Shown: positions 24,063 through 33,800 of the stretch, in pieces | How positions within the stretch are numbered: position 1 is the stretch's first letter | How the letters are laid out: every line of letters begins with the position of its first letter | Assembly (NCBI GenBank): GCA_039029535.1 | Contig: JBCCFW010000009.1 | Location: 1-64,000, forward strand | From: JBCCFW01 sp039029535 | Lineage (GTDB): Bacteria; Acidobacteriota; JBCCFW01 | Length of the DNA: 64,000 bases | Direction: 5' to 3' | Position numbers and translations under genes: made by a program | Notes under the pieces: generated by a model | Told to the model about the DNA's origin: nothing | Database searches by the model: none | Seen by the model: only the letters and a program-made list of their open reading frames with translations

Positions 24063-26834
24063 TCAGCGGTTCCGGGAAGCCAACTCCTCGGCCTGCGTCA
24101 TGCGACCGGCCGCCATGAGAGCCGGCTGAAGCCGCTCGATGGCTTGGTTCCAAGTGCTCGGCAAGGGAGCGTCGTCCGCGGGCAGGCGTGTCAGTGCCCG
24201 ATCGAGGTGCTCGTCGGCCTCCTCGAGTCGACCACGCGCCCGGAGCAGTCGAGATCGGGTTGCCTCGTAGCGTGCGAGCAGCGCTTCGTCGTCAGGCCGT
24301 TCGGTTCGTACGAGGGGTTCCCCCGCGTCGAGCAGGTGGGCGGCCTCGTCGAGCTGGCCGAGGGTCACCAGGAACTCGGCGACCCCCTCGGTCTTCTTCA
24401 GCGTGAGGGGTGCTGCCCCGCCCTGACCCTGGCGGCAGAGCTTCAGCCCCTCGCGGTGGGCAGTCTCGGCCTCTGCCAGGTGACCTCCCGCCTGGTACGC
24501 GCGTGCGAGGTTGTCGAGCGTGATCAACGTGAAGACGTGCGTGGGTCCGGCGACCTCACGGGCGATCTCCAGGTTCTGGTGGAGGAGCTGCACCGACTCG
24601 TCGGCTCGTCCGTCGTTGCGAAGGGCGAAGGCGAGGTTGTTGCGCGCGGTCAGGGTGAGCGGGTGATGCTCTCCCATGACCGCCAGGCGGCCGGCCAGGG
24701 CCTCGCGGTGATGAGACTCGGCCTCCGCGTAGAGACCGCGGTCGTTGAGTACCGCGGCCAGGAGCGCCGTGGCGTTGAGCGTGATCGGGTCGTCTTCTCC
24801 GAGCTGCTCCCGAGCAAGGAGACGCAGCTCGCGGAGTCGGGCGCTGGCCTCGGTCCGCCGACCTTGCGCGTTCAGCGCGCTCGCGAGGTTGGCCTCGAGC
24901 TGGAGCAGCCCCGGCGGTCGTGTCGCGTGAGCAGCACTGAAGTGCCGCAGCGATTCGCGCACGAGAGCCTCGGCTGCCTCGGCGTCCTGGCGCTGCCAGG
25001 CGAGCTGGGCGCGGGTGGCGAGGAGAGAGCCCAGCCTCTCCGTGTCGGGCGGGTCACCGGCGCGGACGAGTCGCTCGGCGCGCTCGAGCAGATCTCGTGC
25101 TTCGTCGAGTCGGGCCGCATCGGGCGTCTCCCCGAGCGGGATGAGCACCGCGCCGAGATCGACGAGGCTGGCGAGGGTCTCGGGAGCCTCGGGGCCCTGC
25201 TCGGCTTCGTGGAGGGTCAGGGCTTGGCGAAGGTGTTGCTCGGCGAGCTCGCCGTGCCCCAACTCGTGGAAGGTCCGTCCCAGCTCGGCGTGGACGTCGG
25301 CCCGCACCAGCGGCTCGTCGGCGAAGGATGACTCGACCCGCTCGCGTGCGAGCTCGAGTGCCTGGAGCACCGTCGTGTCACGTCCCTCGACGGAGGGCTT
25401 GGCCGAGGCGAGGACCTCGAGGAAGAAGCGTCGCGTGGTCCCGGCCCGCTGCGCGGCCCGCTCCGCGACCAGGGTCGCCTGCTCGGCCTCTCCCTGTTGT
25501 CGGCGTGCTTCCAGCAGGCCCAGGCCGGTCCCGAGCGTTCCGAGCACCAGCAGCACGAAGGCTGTCGCGACGCCGACGACGAAGCCGCGGTTGCGTCGCA
25601 CGAAGGAGCGCAGCCGGTAGCCGAAGGAGTCCGGGTGGGCGAGGGCCGGGAGGTCGTCGAGGTAGCGTCCGACGTCGTCTGCAAGCTGGTCGGCTCCGGC
25701 GTAACGCCGCTCGGGCTCAGGACGCAGGGCCATGAGCACGATGCTCTCGAGATCGCCACGAAGTGACGACAGCAGTCCGTTGCGGGTCGTGCCCCGAGCG
25801 TGCGCGATCTCCTCGGCGGTGCTGTCGCGATCCTCGTCTCGCTGATGGCGAACGGTCTCGAGCAGGGCGGTCGCGGGTCGGCGAGGGGAGCGGGTCGCGA
25901 GCGCCTGCAAGACCTGGAGCTGGCCGGAACCCTCGAGACGATAGGGGTGACGACCGACGAGGAGCTCGTAGAGCAGCAGGCCCAGGGCGTGGACGTCGGT
26001 GGCGGTCGTCGTCTCCTCGCCGCGGAGCTGCTCGGGCGCCGCGTAGCGGGGAGTCATGACGCGGGTCTCCGTGCGCGTCTCGTGCTCGGGCAGCCCCAGC
26101 GCGCTCGGGTCGAGGAGCTTCGCGATGCCGAAGTCGAGCAGGCGGACGTCGTCCTCCGCGGTCACGAGGATGTTGGACGGCTTGAGATCGCGATGCACGA
26201 TCAGGTGAGCGTGAGCGTGCTGCACCGCGTGGCAGGTCGTCTGGAACAGTCGCAGCCGCTCGCGTAGTCCGAGCCGGAGTCGGTCACAGTGCGTCGTGAT
26301 CGGCTCACCTGGGATGAAGGGCATGACCAGGAAGGGGAGACCGTCGTCGGTGACGCCACCATCGAGAAGGGGAACGATGTCTCGGTGCGACAGGCGAGCG
26401 AGCACCTCACGCTCCACGCGGAAGCGCTCGCGCGCCGGTCCCGTGAGCTGCGTCGCCCGAAGGAGCTTGACCGCCACGGGTTGCGTGCGTGCGCCATCCG
26501 CTCGCTCGGCGCGGTAGACGCTCCCCATGCCTCCCTGACCGATGAGGGACAGGAGGCGGTAGCGCCCGACCACGCTGCCCAAGCGTGGGTCGTCGTCGCC
26601 AGCAGAGTCCTGCTCGGCGATGCGACGCTCGAAGGGGGCCGGCTGCGAGCGTTCGTCACTCACCGAGAGCATCGCTTCGACCTCGGCGCGTGCGCTGGGG
26701 TCGTCGCCGAGGGTGCGGTCGAGGAAAGCGACGCGTTCGGGCTCCGGGAGCTCGAGCGCCTCGAGGAAGGCCGTCTCGATGCGCTGCCAGCGTTCGGGAT
26801 CGTGTGAGCCCGCACGAGTGGCCTCGTCGCTCAC
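24063..26834 (-). CDS. Ser/Thr protein kinase with TPR domain, partner of ECF sigma
   Basis: A 923-residue Hanks-type kinase. Residues 1-80 form a helical N-terminus with ERVAFLDRTLGDDPSARAEV. The kinase domain (about 85-380) has GQGGMGSVY, the ATP-binding Lys in VAVKLLR, HRDLKPSN and DFGIAKLL. A transmembrane helix (FVVGVATAFVLLVLGTLGTG) sits near 420-440, and the rest is a chain of Tetratrico repeats (SEL/TPR type), probably periplasmic. The start is GTG 26834, overlapping the sigma stop by four bases (GTGA), so expression is coupled. It probably phosphorylates the sigma factor. Confidence 0.9.
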   Translation of the reverse strand: MSDEATRAGSHDPERWQRIETAFLEALELPEPERVAFLDRTLGDDPSARAEVEAMLSVSDERSQPAPFERRIAEQDSAGDDDPRLGSVVGRYRLLSLIGQGGMGSVYRAERADGARTQPVAVKLLRATQLTGPARERFRVEREVLARLSHRDIVPLLDGGVTDDGLPFLVMPFIPGEPITTHCDRLRLGLRERLRLFQTTCHAVQHAHAHLIVHRDLKPSNILVTAEDDVRLLDFGIAKLLDPSALGLPEHETRTETRVMTPRYAAPEQLRGEETTTATDVHALGLLLYELLVGRHPYRLEGSGQLQVLQALATRSPRRPATALLETVRHQRDEDRDSTAEEIAHARGTTRNGLLSSLRGDLESIVLMALRPEPERRYAGADQLADDVGRYLDDLPALAHPDSFGYRLRSFVRRNRGFVVGVATAFVLLVLGTLGTGLGLLEARRQQGEAEQATLVAERAAQRAGTTRRFFLEVLASAKPSVEGRDTTVLQALELARERVESSFADEPLVRADVHAELGRTFHELGHGELAEQHLRQALTLHEAEQGPEAPETLASLVDLGAVLIPLGETPDAARLDEARDLLERAERLVRAGDPPDTERLGSLLATRAQLAWQRQDAEAAEALVRESLRHFSAAHATRPPGLLQLEANLASALNAQGRRTEASARLRELRLLAREQLGEDDPITLNATALLAAVLNDRGLYAEAESHHREALAGRLAVMGEHHPLTLTARNNLAFALRNDGRADESVQLLHQNLEIAREVAGPTHVFTLITLDNLARAYQAGGHLAEAETAHREGLKLCRQGQGGAAPLTLKKTEGVAEFLVTLGQLDEAAHLLDAGEPLVRTERPDDEALLARYEATRSRLLRARGRLEEADEHLDRALTRLPADDAPLPSTWNQAIERLQPALMAAGRMTQAEELASRNR

Positions 26835-27415
26835 GGCTCGGACTCGGCGAGCTCCGGCAGCGTGCCGAGCTCCTTGCGGAGCCACGCCCGAGCCGCGAGC
26901 CACTTGCGCTGGACCGTGCGCACGCTGGTGTTCATGACCGCGGCGGTCTCGTCCAGGCTGTAGCCGGCGAAGTAACGGTGCTGAACCACCGCGGCTCCCT
27001 CGGGGTTGGCGACGGCGAGGCGGTCGAGGGCGTCGTCGAGCTCGAGGATCTCCTCTGCCCGAGCGTCTCCCAGGAAGACCTCGACCTCCTCGAGGGGGAT
27101 CGGTGCCTCACCGCCACCTCGCTTCTGCCGCTTGCGCGTGCGGGCGTGGTCGATGAGCAGGCGTCGCATCGTGTTGCTGGCGACGGCGAGGAACTGGTTG
27201 CGGTCCTCGGCGCCGATGCGCTGTTGCGCCTGGAGCAGGAGGTAGGCCTCGTTCACCAGACCGGTCGTGCCGAGAGTGTGGTCCCGTCGCTCGCCGCGCA
27301 GGCGATTGCGGGCCACGGCGCGGAGCTCCGAGTGGAGGAGCGGGACGAGCTCGTCGAGAGCCTCGTCATCTCCCTTGCTGAGCCGGTGTAGCCAGCCTGT
27401 CACGTCGCCGCTCAT
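26831..27415 (-). CDS. ECF-type RNA polymerase sigma factor (TIGR02999-like)
   Basis: A 194-residue sigma factor with regions 2 (LVNEAYLLLQ, FLAVASNTMRRLLIDHARTR) and 4 (HRYFAGYSLDETAAVMNTSV, RTVQRKWLAARAWL). In place of the acidic DAED-type motif before region 2.2 it has HTLGTTGLVNE (Thr50, Thr51). In the Vibrio EcfP system a threonine here is phosphorylated by a Ser/Thr kinase to switch the sigma on. ATG 27415 follows AGGAG. The kinase gene starts inside its stop codon, strongly suggesting one regulatory unit. Confidence 0.92.
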   Translation of the reverse strand: MSGDVTGWLHRLSKGDDEALDELVPLLHSELRAVARNRLRGERRDHTLGTTGLVNEAYLLLQAQQRIGAEDRNQFLAVASNTMRRLLIDHARTRKRQKRGGGEAPIPLEEVEVFLGDARAEEILELDDALDRLAVANPEGAAVVQHRYFAGYSLDETAAVMNTSVRTVQRKWLAARAWLRKELGTLPELAESEP

Positions 27416-27505
27416 GGGACTCCTGTTCGTTGCCTCGAGCTCGAAACGCGATCATCGCACGGCGGGCGGCATGACCTCGTCTTCTGGCTGGCATGGGGGG
27501 CCGGC

Positions 27506-28780
27506 TCAAGTCTGCTGATAGCTCGCCGACGAGAGGCCGCACTCGATGCAGGCGCAGGCGTAGTAGATGCCGTCGCCGTGCTCCTCGACGTCGTCCATCG
27601 AGACCTGGCCGATGAAGCACATCGGCAGCCTGCACTCGGGACAGTCGGGGTACTCTGAGCGTTGAATCCACGAGGGCATGCCGCCGAGCTGCGAATGGGT
27701 GACCAGGTCTTGACCCCATTCCACCGCCTCGAGAGGTCCGCGTCGCCCTCCGAGGCCCAGTGCTTCAGCTGGCGGAGAGGACCAGTTTTCATGGTCGTCA
27801 GGTAGCCACTCCGGGCGAGAGTCGCTCTCCAGGCGGGAGTAGCGCCCGTCAGCCGAGCTGCGGAACAGCGTCAGTCCGAAGCAGGAGCAGACCTGACAGT
27901 ACGGAAGGACGAGGCGGCCAGCGGAGAGTCCCAGGGTCGTGAGCTCGGCCGCGGTCGTGTCGAGGTCGAGGAGGGGAGAGAGACTCCTGCCACAGGGCTC
28001 GCACGACTGCGAGCCGTTGGGCATCACGCGGAGGAAGGGCGTCGGTTCTTCCTGCGGAACGAGGGCCCAACACGCTTCGAACGTGAGCTGACGAACCTCT
28101 CCGTCGGTGAGCAGCGTCCAGCCCGCTTCCTGAGCGTAGGTTCTCGTGGGAACGTTCAGGTCGTTCGACCACGTCGGAGGACGTTCTTGCCACTTGCGAA
28201 AGGCGTCGAAGGCAGGCTCGCCGCGGGTCCACGCGAGGGCGATGAGGGCACCACCTCGTCGCATCAGCGACGTCGCCGCCTCGACGCTCGCGACCAATCG
28301 ACGTGCCATGTCGTTCGAGGCCCCGCGGAAGAGAACGCCGGGGCCTGGGTCGTCCGTGTCGACCAGTCGTTCCTGAATCGGGGTGAGGTCGTGGTCGGAC
28401 AGGCACGCCAGGGCAGTGGCCAGGTCCCGTGCCTGGTCGTCCCGACCGGATGCCAACCACTCGAGGGTGAGCGAGGACAGCCGCTCGCAGCCGGCATGGC
28501 CTGCCCGCGTGATCGCCTCGGGCAGCGTCATGGGCGGCGGCAGGTACCGAATGAGCGGGTCGTGCTTCGGTCGGTCGATGATGAGGCGCACGATCTCGAC
28601 CGGATCGTCCACTCCACTGAAGCGATCGACATCGCGTCGGTTGCGCTCGATGAAGTCTTGTCGCTTGCGCCGCTCCTCGGCCCGGACGCACGGCCTGCAG
28701 TATCCGCCGGTCTTCTCGGCGGTCGTGGGCAGGATGGTGCCGGTGCAGTCCTCTGTCTTGCAGGGCAGTCGAGTGGTCAC
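27506..28780 (-). CDS. Zinc-ribbon and YwqG/DUF1963-like protein
   Basis: A 424-residue cytoplasmic protein. The N-terminus has a zinc-ribbon-like pattern (CKTEDC ... YCRPC). The middle is a helical segment with HEAT-like character. The C-terminal third resembles the YwqG family: LGGMPSWIQ, then CPECRLPMCFIGQVS and CACIECG, two further paired cysteines. Start GTG 28780, GGAA upstream. YwqG homologues sometimes serve as immunity or stress proteins; the function here is unknown. Confidence 0.65.
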   Translation of the reverse strand: MTTRLPCKTEDCTGTILPTTAEKTGGYCRPCVRAEERRKRQDFIERNRRDVDRFSGVDDPVEIVRLIIDRPKHDPLIRYLPPPMTLPEAITRAGHAGCERLSSLTLEWLASGRDDQARDLATALACLSDHDLTPIQERLVDTDDPGPGVLFRGASNDMARRLVASVEAATSLMRRGGALIALAWTRGEPAFDAFRKWQERPPTWSNDLNVPTRTYAQEAGWTLLTDGEVRQLTFEACWALVPQEEPTPFLRVMPNGSQSCEPCGRSLSPLLDLDTTAAELTTLGLSAGRLVLPYCQVCSCFGLTLFRSSADGRYSRLESDSRPEWLPDDHENWSSPPAEALGLGGRRGPLEAVEWGQDLVTHSQLGGMPSWIQRSEYPDCPECRLPMCFIGQVSMDDVEEHGDGIYYACACIECGLSSASYQQT

Positions 28781-28829
28781 GACGCGTCTTCCGTGGTCAG
28801 GAGTCTGCCACGGACGTTGGACCGCTCGC

Positions 28830-30611
28830 CTACTTCTCCGCCTCCAGCTCGGCCACGGCCTGGACGGAGCTCGGAAACTCCGGGTCGATCGCGAGCGCCT
28901 TGCGGTACCACTTCAACGACAGGCCGGGCTGCCCGCTTTGCCGGTAGATCTCGCCCACGCTGTCGTAGGTGTTGGCCGACTCGGGGTAGAGCGCGGCGGC
29001 GATCCGCAAGATGCCGATCGCCGGCTCGAACAGCTCGGCCGAGGCCATTCCGTAGCCCTGACTGTTGAGGTAGCCCTCGGCGATCGCGGGATCGTCGGGC
29101 GACCGCTGGAGCAGCCGGCGATAGAGCGGCAGCGCCCTCTCGTAGCCGTCGTCGATGAGGACCTCGCGCAACGCACGCTCACCATCGGCCAGGCGTCGGT
29201 GCGTCTGCCGAGTGCCGTTTTCGTTGACGAAGTGGAAGGCCGCCACCGAGTCCTTGACGGTGAAGGTGATGGGCGAGGTCCGTCCCCGGCGCAGGTAGCG
29301 GCCGTTGCCGACGTGGATCAGCTCCTCGGCCTCACCGCTGAAGTACCGCATGAAGAGGCGCTCTCCACGTCGCTCGATGGTGAAGCCTTGCTCCGCATTG
29401 AACTGATAGCGACCCGGGTAGGTCTCGAGTGCCTCCTTCGGCGTCTCCGCCTTCGGATGCGTGCCAAAGCCCGCCCAGCCGTACTCCTCGGCGATGGCGC
29501 GCATGATCTCGTGGAGCAGCTCGGGATGGTTCGAGTTGATCATGACGACCGCGCCGTAGCCCGCGGTGCGGTGCGCCGTCATGACGGAGCAGAAGCCCTC
29601 GTTCCAGCCGTCGTGGCCGAAGTACGGGGCGAGCTCTTGCCGCCACACGTTGAAGCCACGACCGTAGCTGGCGCTCAGCGGCTCGACCAGCTTCTCGGCG
29701 GTGGCCCGCTCGAGCACCTCGCTGTCCCCGCGCAGCGCGAGCTGCATCTCGATGGCGAAGCGGGCGAGGTCCTCCGCCGTCGTCCAGAGTCCGGCGGCTG
29801 CGAGCTCCGGGTAGGCGTGACGCTTGCCATCGACCACCGACTTGTCGGGCAGGATGCCCGCCGCCGCATGCCTCAGCGAACGGGAGGGGAGCGGTTGAAG
29901 GAAGTTGCTGCGTCGCATGCCCACCGGCTTCAAGACCAGCTCGTCCATGAGCTCCGGAAACGGCTTGCCCGCGGCGTCGGCCATCATGAGCTGGGCGATC
30001 GTGTAGCCGCCGCCCGAGTAGCGGTAGCTCTCGCCCGGCACCTTGTCGACGCGGACCGGCGAGGTGTTGGCGGGACCCGAGCCGTCGAGGACCTGAACCG
30101 TCGTGGCGATGTCCTCGCCGACCGCGTAGCCAGGGAAGCCGTGGACCGTCAGGCCGCCGGTGTGTGCCAGCAAGTGGGTGAGCGTGACCTTGTTGTCCTT
30201 CGTGTGCTCGTTGTCGGGCAGCCTCCAGCTCTTCAGCGTGTCGTTGATGTCGGTGTCGAGCGAGAGCTGACCCTGCTCGACCATCTTCAACGCGCCGAAG
30301 GCGGCGACGGACTTGCTGATCGACGCCGCCTGGAAGAGGGTGCGGCGAGTGGCCTTCTCGCCGGTCTCGCGGTCGGCCAGGCCATGGACACGGTAGGCGA
30401 CGGCCTCGAAGTCGTGGATCACCGCGATCGACACGGCTGACGCCCCGTGGTGCTCCATCCGCTCCTCGAGCGTCCAGGGCGTGTCGCCCTCGAAGGTGAC
30501 CGCCGGGCGCAGGCCACGTTCGATGCGATCCATGCGATCGGCAGGTGAGGCCGCAGCCAACACGGGGAGGGCGGCGAGCAGGAACGGCCAGTGTTTCGGC
30601 GTCGACTTCAT
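28830..30611 (-). CDS. Secreted beta-lactamase-fold serine hydrolase with TPR tail
   Basis: A 593-residue exported protein (signal peptide MKSTPKHWPFLLAALPVLAA). The class C beta-lactamase/DD-peptidase fold shows the SxxK nucleophile S97-I-S-K100, a Y-S-G (YRYSGGG) near 200 and HDG later. The last 150 residues are TPR-like (LPLYRRLLQRSPDDPAIAEG, LSLKWYRKALAIDPEFPSSV). Such enzymes cleave peptides, esters or cell-wall stems. It is a close paralogue of the gene at 44505-46718 but lacks the latter's C-terminal domain. Start ATG 30611 with GAGGAGAGA upstream. Confidence 0.88.
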   Translation of the reverse strand: MKSTPKHWPFLLAALPVLAAASPADRMDRIERGLRPAVTFEGDTPWTLEERMEHHGASAVSIAVIHDFEAVAYRVHGLADRETGEKATRRTLFQAASISKSVAAFGALKMVEQGQLSLDTDINDTLKSWRLPDNEHTKDNKVTLTHLLAHTGGLTVHGFPGYAVGEDIATTVQVLDGSGPANTSPVRVDKVPGESYRYSGGGYTIAQLMMADAAGKPFPELMDELVLKPVGMRRSNFLQPLPSRSLRHAAAGILPDKSVVDGKRHAYPELAAAGLWTTAEDLARFAIEMQLALRGDSEVLERATAEKLVEPLSASYGRGFNVWRQELAPYFGHDGWNEGFCSVMTAHRTAGYGAVVMINSNHPELLHEIMRAIAEEYGWAGFGTHPKAETPKEALETYPGRYQFNAEQGFTIERRGERLFMRYFSGEAEELIHVGNGRYLRRGRTSPITFTVKDSVAAFHFVNENGTRQTHRRLADGERALREVLIDDGYERALPLYRRLLQRSPDDPAIAEGYLNSQGYGMASAELFEPAIGILRIAAALYPESANTYDSVGEIYRQSGQPGLSLKWYRKALAIDPEFPSSVQAVAELEAEK

Positions 30612-30645
30612 GGACTCTCTCCTCGGGCCGTGCAGCGCATCGACC

Positions 30646-30684
30646 CGGTCATCATGGTCCGATGAGTCGACGGGGTCTGTCACG
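30646..30684 (-). promoter_or_regulatory. Upstream element shared with the second serine hydrolase gene, copy 1
   Basis: About 50 bases before the start codon lies a block (plus strand: GATGAG, T, CGACGG, G, GTCTGTCACG) that recurs at 46772-46795 with two base differences, and CGG(T)TCATCAT precedes it in both. Neighbouring DNA is much less similar. It may be a promoter or operator kept after duplication. Confidence 0.5.
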
Positions 30685-30747
30685 GTCGCGTCACCGGTGA
30701 GCCTCAGGATGACGCAGGACCTGCCGAGGTGTCTGCCCAATCACCGA

Positions 30748-30781
30748 GCCGGCCGCCGATCCCGAAAGATCGACGGCCGGC
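30748..30781 (-). terminator. Hairpin downstream of the TSP3 protein gene
   Basis: GCCGGCCGCCGATC (30748-30761) pairs with GATCGACGGCCGGC (30768-30781) with one G-T pair and a six-base loop. It lies about 25 bases past the stop. A related hairpin lies in the same place after the paralogous gene (34989-35021). No T tract, so a rho-independent or attenuator role is likely but unproven. Confidence 0.55.
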
Positions 30782-30806
30782 CGCAACGCACTGAGCGAAG
30801 TCCCGA

Positions 30807-33800
30807 TCAGTCGAGGAGCTCCACCTGTCCGGCGCTGTCGAAGAGACTCTCGTCGAGAAGCTCGGAGCGGCTGGTCAGCAGGCTCGGGTCGACCGCGCCC
30901 GGTCCCGTGTAAGTCACCCGGACCAGCTCCGCCGGCCCGGTGAAGGGCTCGGGGTCGGTCACGCAGGTCACTCCCCAGGCGCCGTCACCGGGGTGGAATG
31001 CGCTGTCACCGCTCAGGGCGCAGGGCCCCGCTCCCCAGTCGAGAATCGTCGCCCACTCGGGCCAGCCCTGGACCACCTGGGTGAAGCCGACCAGGGAGGC
31101 AGAGCCGTCGGTCAGGACAACCGACAGCTCCCGCTCGGGCCAGGTCAGCTCGTCTGCGCCGACCGCCACCCGAAGCAGGGCCACCACGTCGGCGACGCTC
31201 ACCGTCTCGTCGCCCTGGGCGAGCAGGCGATCGCCCGCGGTCTCGACCGGTGCGACGTCGAGCAACCGACGCTCGTCGGCACTGGCGTCGTCGAGACCGA
31301 CCGCCACCCGGAGAGCCAGGACCACGTCCGAGATGTCGACCCGACCGTCGCGGGCCTCGCGGGGAGCCGCGTCGCCGGGCAACCAGCTCACCACCGGCTC
31401 CTCCGAGCTGAGGCAGGAGTCGCAGCCGAGCTCGTGGATGCGCATGACGAGGCGGCGGATGACCATGGTGTCCCCGAAGGTGAACGTCGCGTCGCCCTCC
31501 GGGCACCAGTCCGAGATCGAGTCGCCACCGTCGCAGGTGACGACGCCCGGGTAGAGGTCGCCGCACTCGGCGTCTCGTGGGTGGGAGGCGGTGATGCCCA
31601 GCACCTTGCGACGGCCGTGCATGTAGTCGGCCAGGGAGACCCGACCGTCACCGACGCCGTCCGGCCAGATGTCGGCGGGCAAGCAGTCGGAGAGCTCGCA
31701 GGTGATGCTCTCCGCCGTGCCGTCCTCGAAGACATCATCGAGCCACTCGTTGGGAGGACCGGGCGAGAAGGCCAGCTCCTCGCAGGCGGGGGCCCGACCG
31801 AGATGCTCGTAGACGAAGCGGGCAAACTCCACTTCCTCCCCGTTCACCGCCGCGCTGGTGCTGAGGCACTGCAGCGAGCTGGTCTCGAAGCCGAGGTCGG
31901 GTGACCCGCAGTCCCACTCAGGCCCGAGGTCGAAGCCAGCCTTCGACTCGACGTGACGGATGCCGGGGGGCGGCTCGACGAAGAACAGGAAGGAGACGAG
32001 GTCGATGCCCGCGTCGTCTACGGCGGTGAACACGTAGGTCGCCTCGCAGAGCTCGCCGACGCCGTTGCCGTTGATGTCTTCCTGATGGGGGTTGAACACG
32101 CCGGTGCAGTTGTCCTGGGCGTTGAGGATGCCGTCCCCATCGGTGTCCGCGTCGTCACAGGCGGCATCCCGGATGCAGTCGAGGTCGGCGCAATCGATGG
32201 CACCGTCACCCTCGTCGTCGAGACCGTCGGTGCAGAGCTGCTCGACGCAGCCGGCGAAGGTCATGCAGTCGGCGTCGGCGCAGTCGACGTCACCATCACC
32301 GTCCTCGTCGATGTCGTCGTCACAGCTCGACTCGGGTGGTCCATTGGGATCGCAGGGGTCGCCGACCCCGTCCAAGTCGCGGTCGACCTGACCCGGGTTG
32401 AAGACGTCTGGGCAGTTGTCCTCGTCGTCGAGGACTCCATCGCCGTCGCAGTCTCCGCAGGGAGCCATGCTGCCGAACTCCACCGCGCCGGCGTCACAGG
32501 CGCCATCGTCGAGGGGTCGGTCCGCACCGCGTGCGTCGTGGTCCCAGAGCTCGGTTCCGCAGTGGCTTCCGCCGGTCTCCTGGGGCTGCAGGTCGATGGC
32601 CGGGCTCCCCTCGACGAGCGCGTGGGTGGGGAGTCGGCCGCCGTTGTCACGCAGGACCGGGTCGATGACGGTCTCGAGGCCGCCGGCGGGGACGACGTTG
32701 TCGTCCTCGGAGCAGCCGCCGGCGTCACCGTCGATCCCGACCACGCTCGAGCTCAGGGTGATGGGGCCGGCGCACTCCGCGTTGCCGGCGAGGGACGTGT
32801 TGCCGGCGACGATGCTGGCTCGGAGGGAGAAGAGGCCGCTGTTCATCGCCAGTCCGCCGCCACCGATGATGGCGTGGTTGCCGGTGACGGTGACGCCCTC
32901 CATGTGGAGGGGGTTCCCGGTCCAACTGACGATGCCGCCGCCCAGGACGGCGGTGTTGCCCGAGACCGTCCAGTTGGTGAGGCGGTTGGTATCGGTGCTT
33001 CCCGTGCGCTGACCGAAGGAGTGGTAGCCACCGCCCTCGGTTCCGGCCACGTTGCCGTCGATGAGCACGTTGCGGCCGGAGATCAGACCGCCAGTGGCGA
33101 TGAGGCCGCCGCCGGCGCAGCGCGCCTCGTTGCCGGTGAGGCGGACGTCCTCCAGGGTGAGGTCGCCACTCATGTGCCGGATGCCTCCGCCACCGCCAAC
33201 GCTCCCCGCGACGCCACAGGCGTACGCGGGGCTGCCATCCCATTCCTCCTGGGCATGTCCTCCGGTGATGGTGATCCCGGTGAGAGTCACGGTGGCGTTC
33301 ACGATGTCGAAGACCCGATCGAGACCGTTGCCATCGATGATGGTGAAGGGTGAGCCCGCTCCGCGGATGGTGAGCGTGTGGCGGAGGTCGAGGTCACCCC
33401 TGGCGCCGTTGTTGTCCCACTCACCGGCGAGGGAGAGGACGTAGTGACCGGCGGGCACGGCGATGATGGCGACATAGCTGCCGGGCTCGCAGTCGCCGTC
33501 GGTCCGTTCGTCGATGGTACGAGCGTTGAAGATGGCCTCGCGGAGCGTGCAGGCGCCGTCACCAGCGGTCATGTTGTCCTCGGTCGAGGTCACGTTGAGG
33601 ATCACCGTGCAGGCCGGGTCGAGGGCGCACTCGGGATCGTCGCAGTCGACCGTTCCGTCTTCGTCGTTGTCGATCGTGTCCGTGCAGTTGAGCGACTCAT
33701 CGCAGGTGTCACCGACGCCGTCCATGTCCGCGTCCTCCTGGCTGGCGTTCGGAACGTCGGGGCAGTTGTCGACTGCGTCGGCCACTCCGTCGGAGTCGCC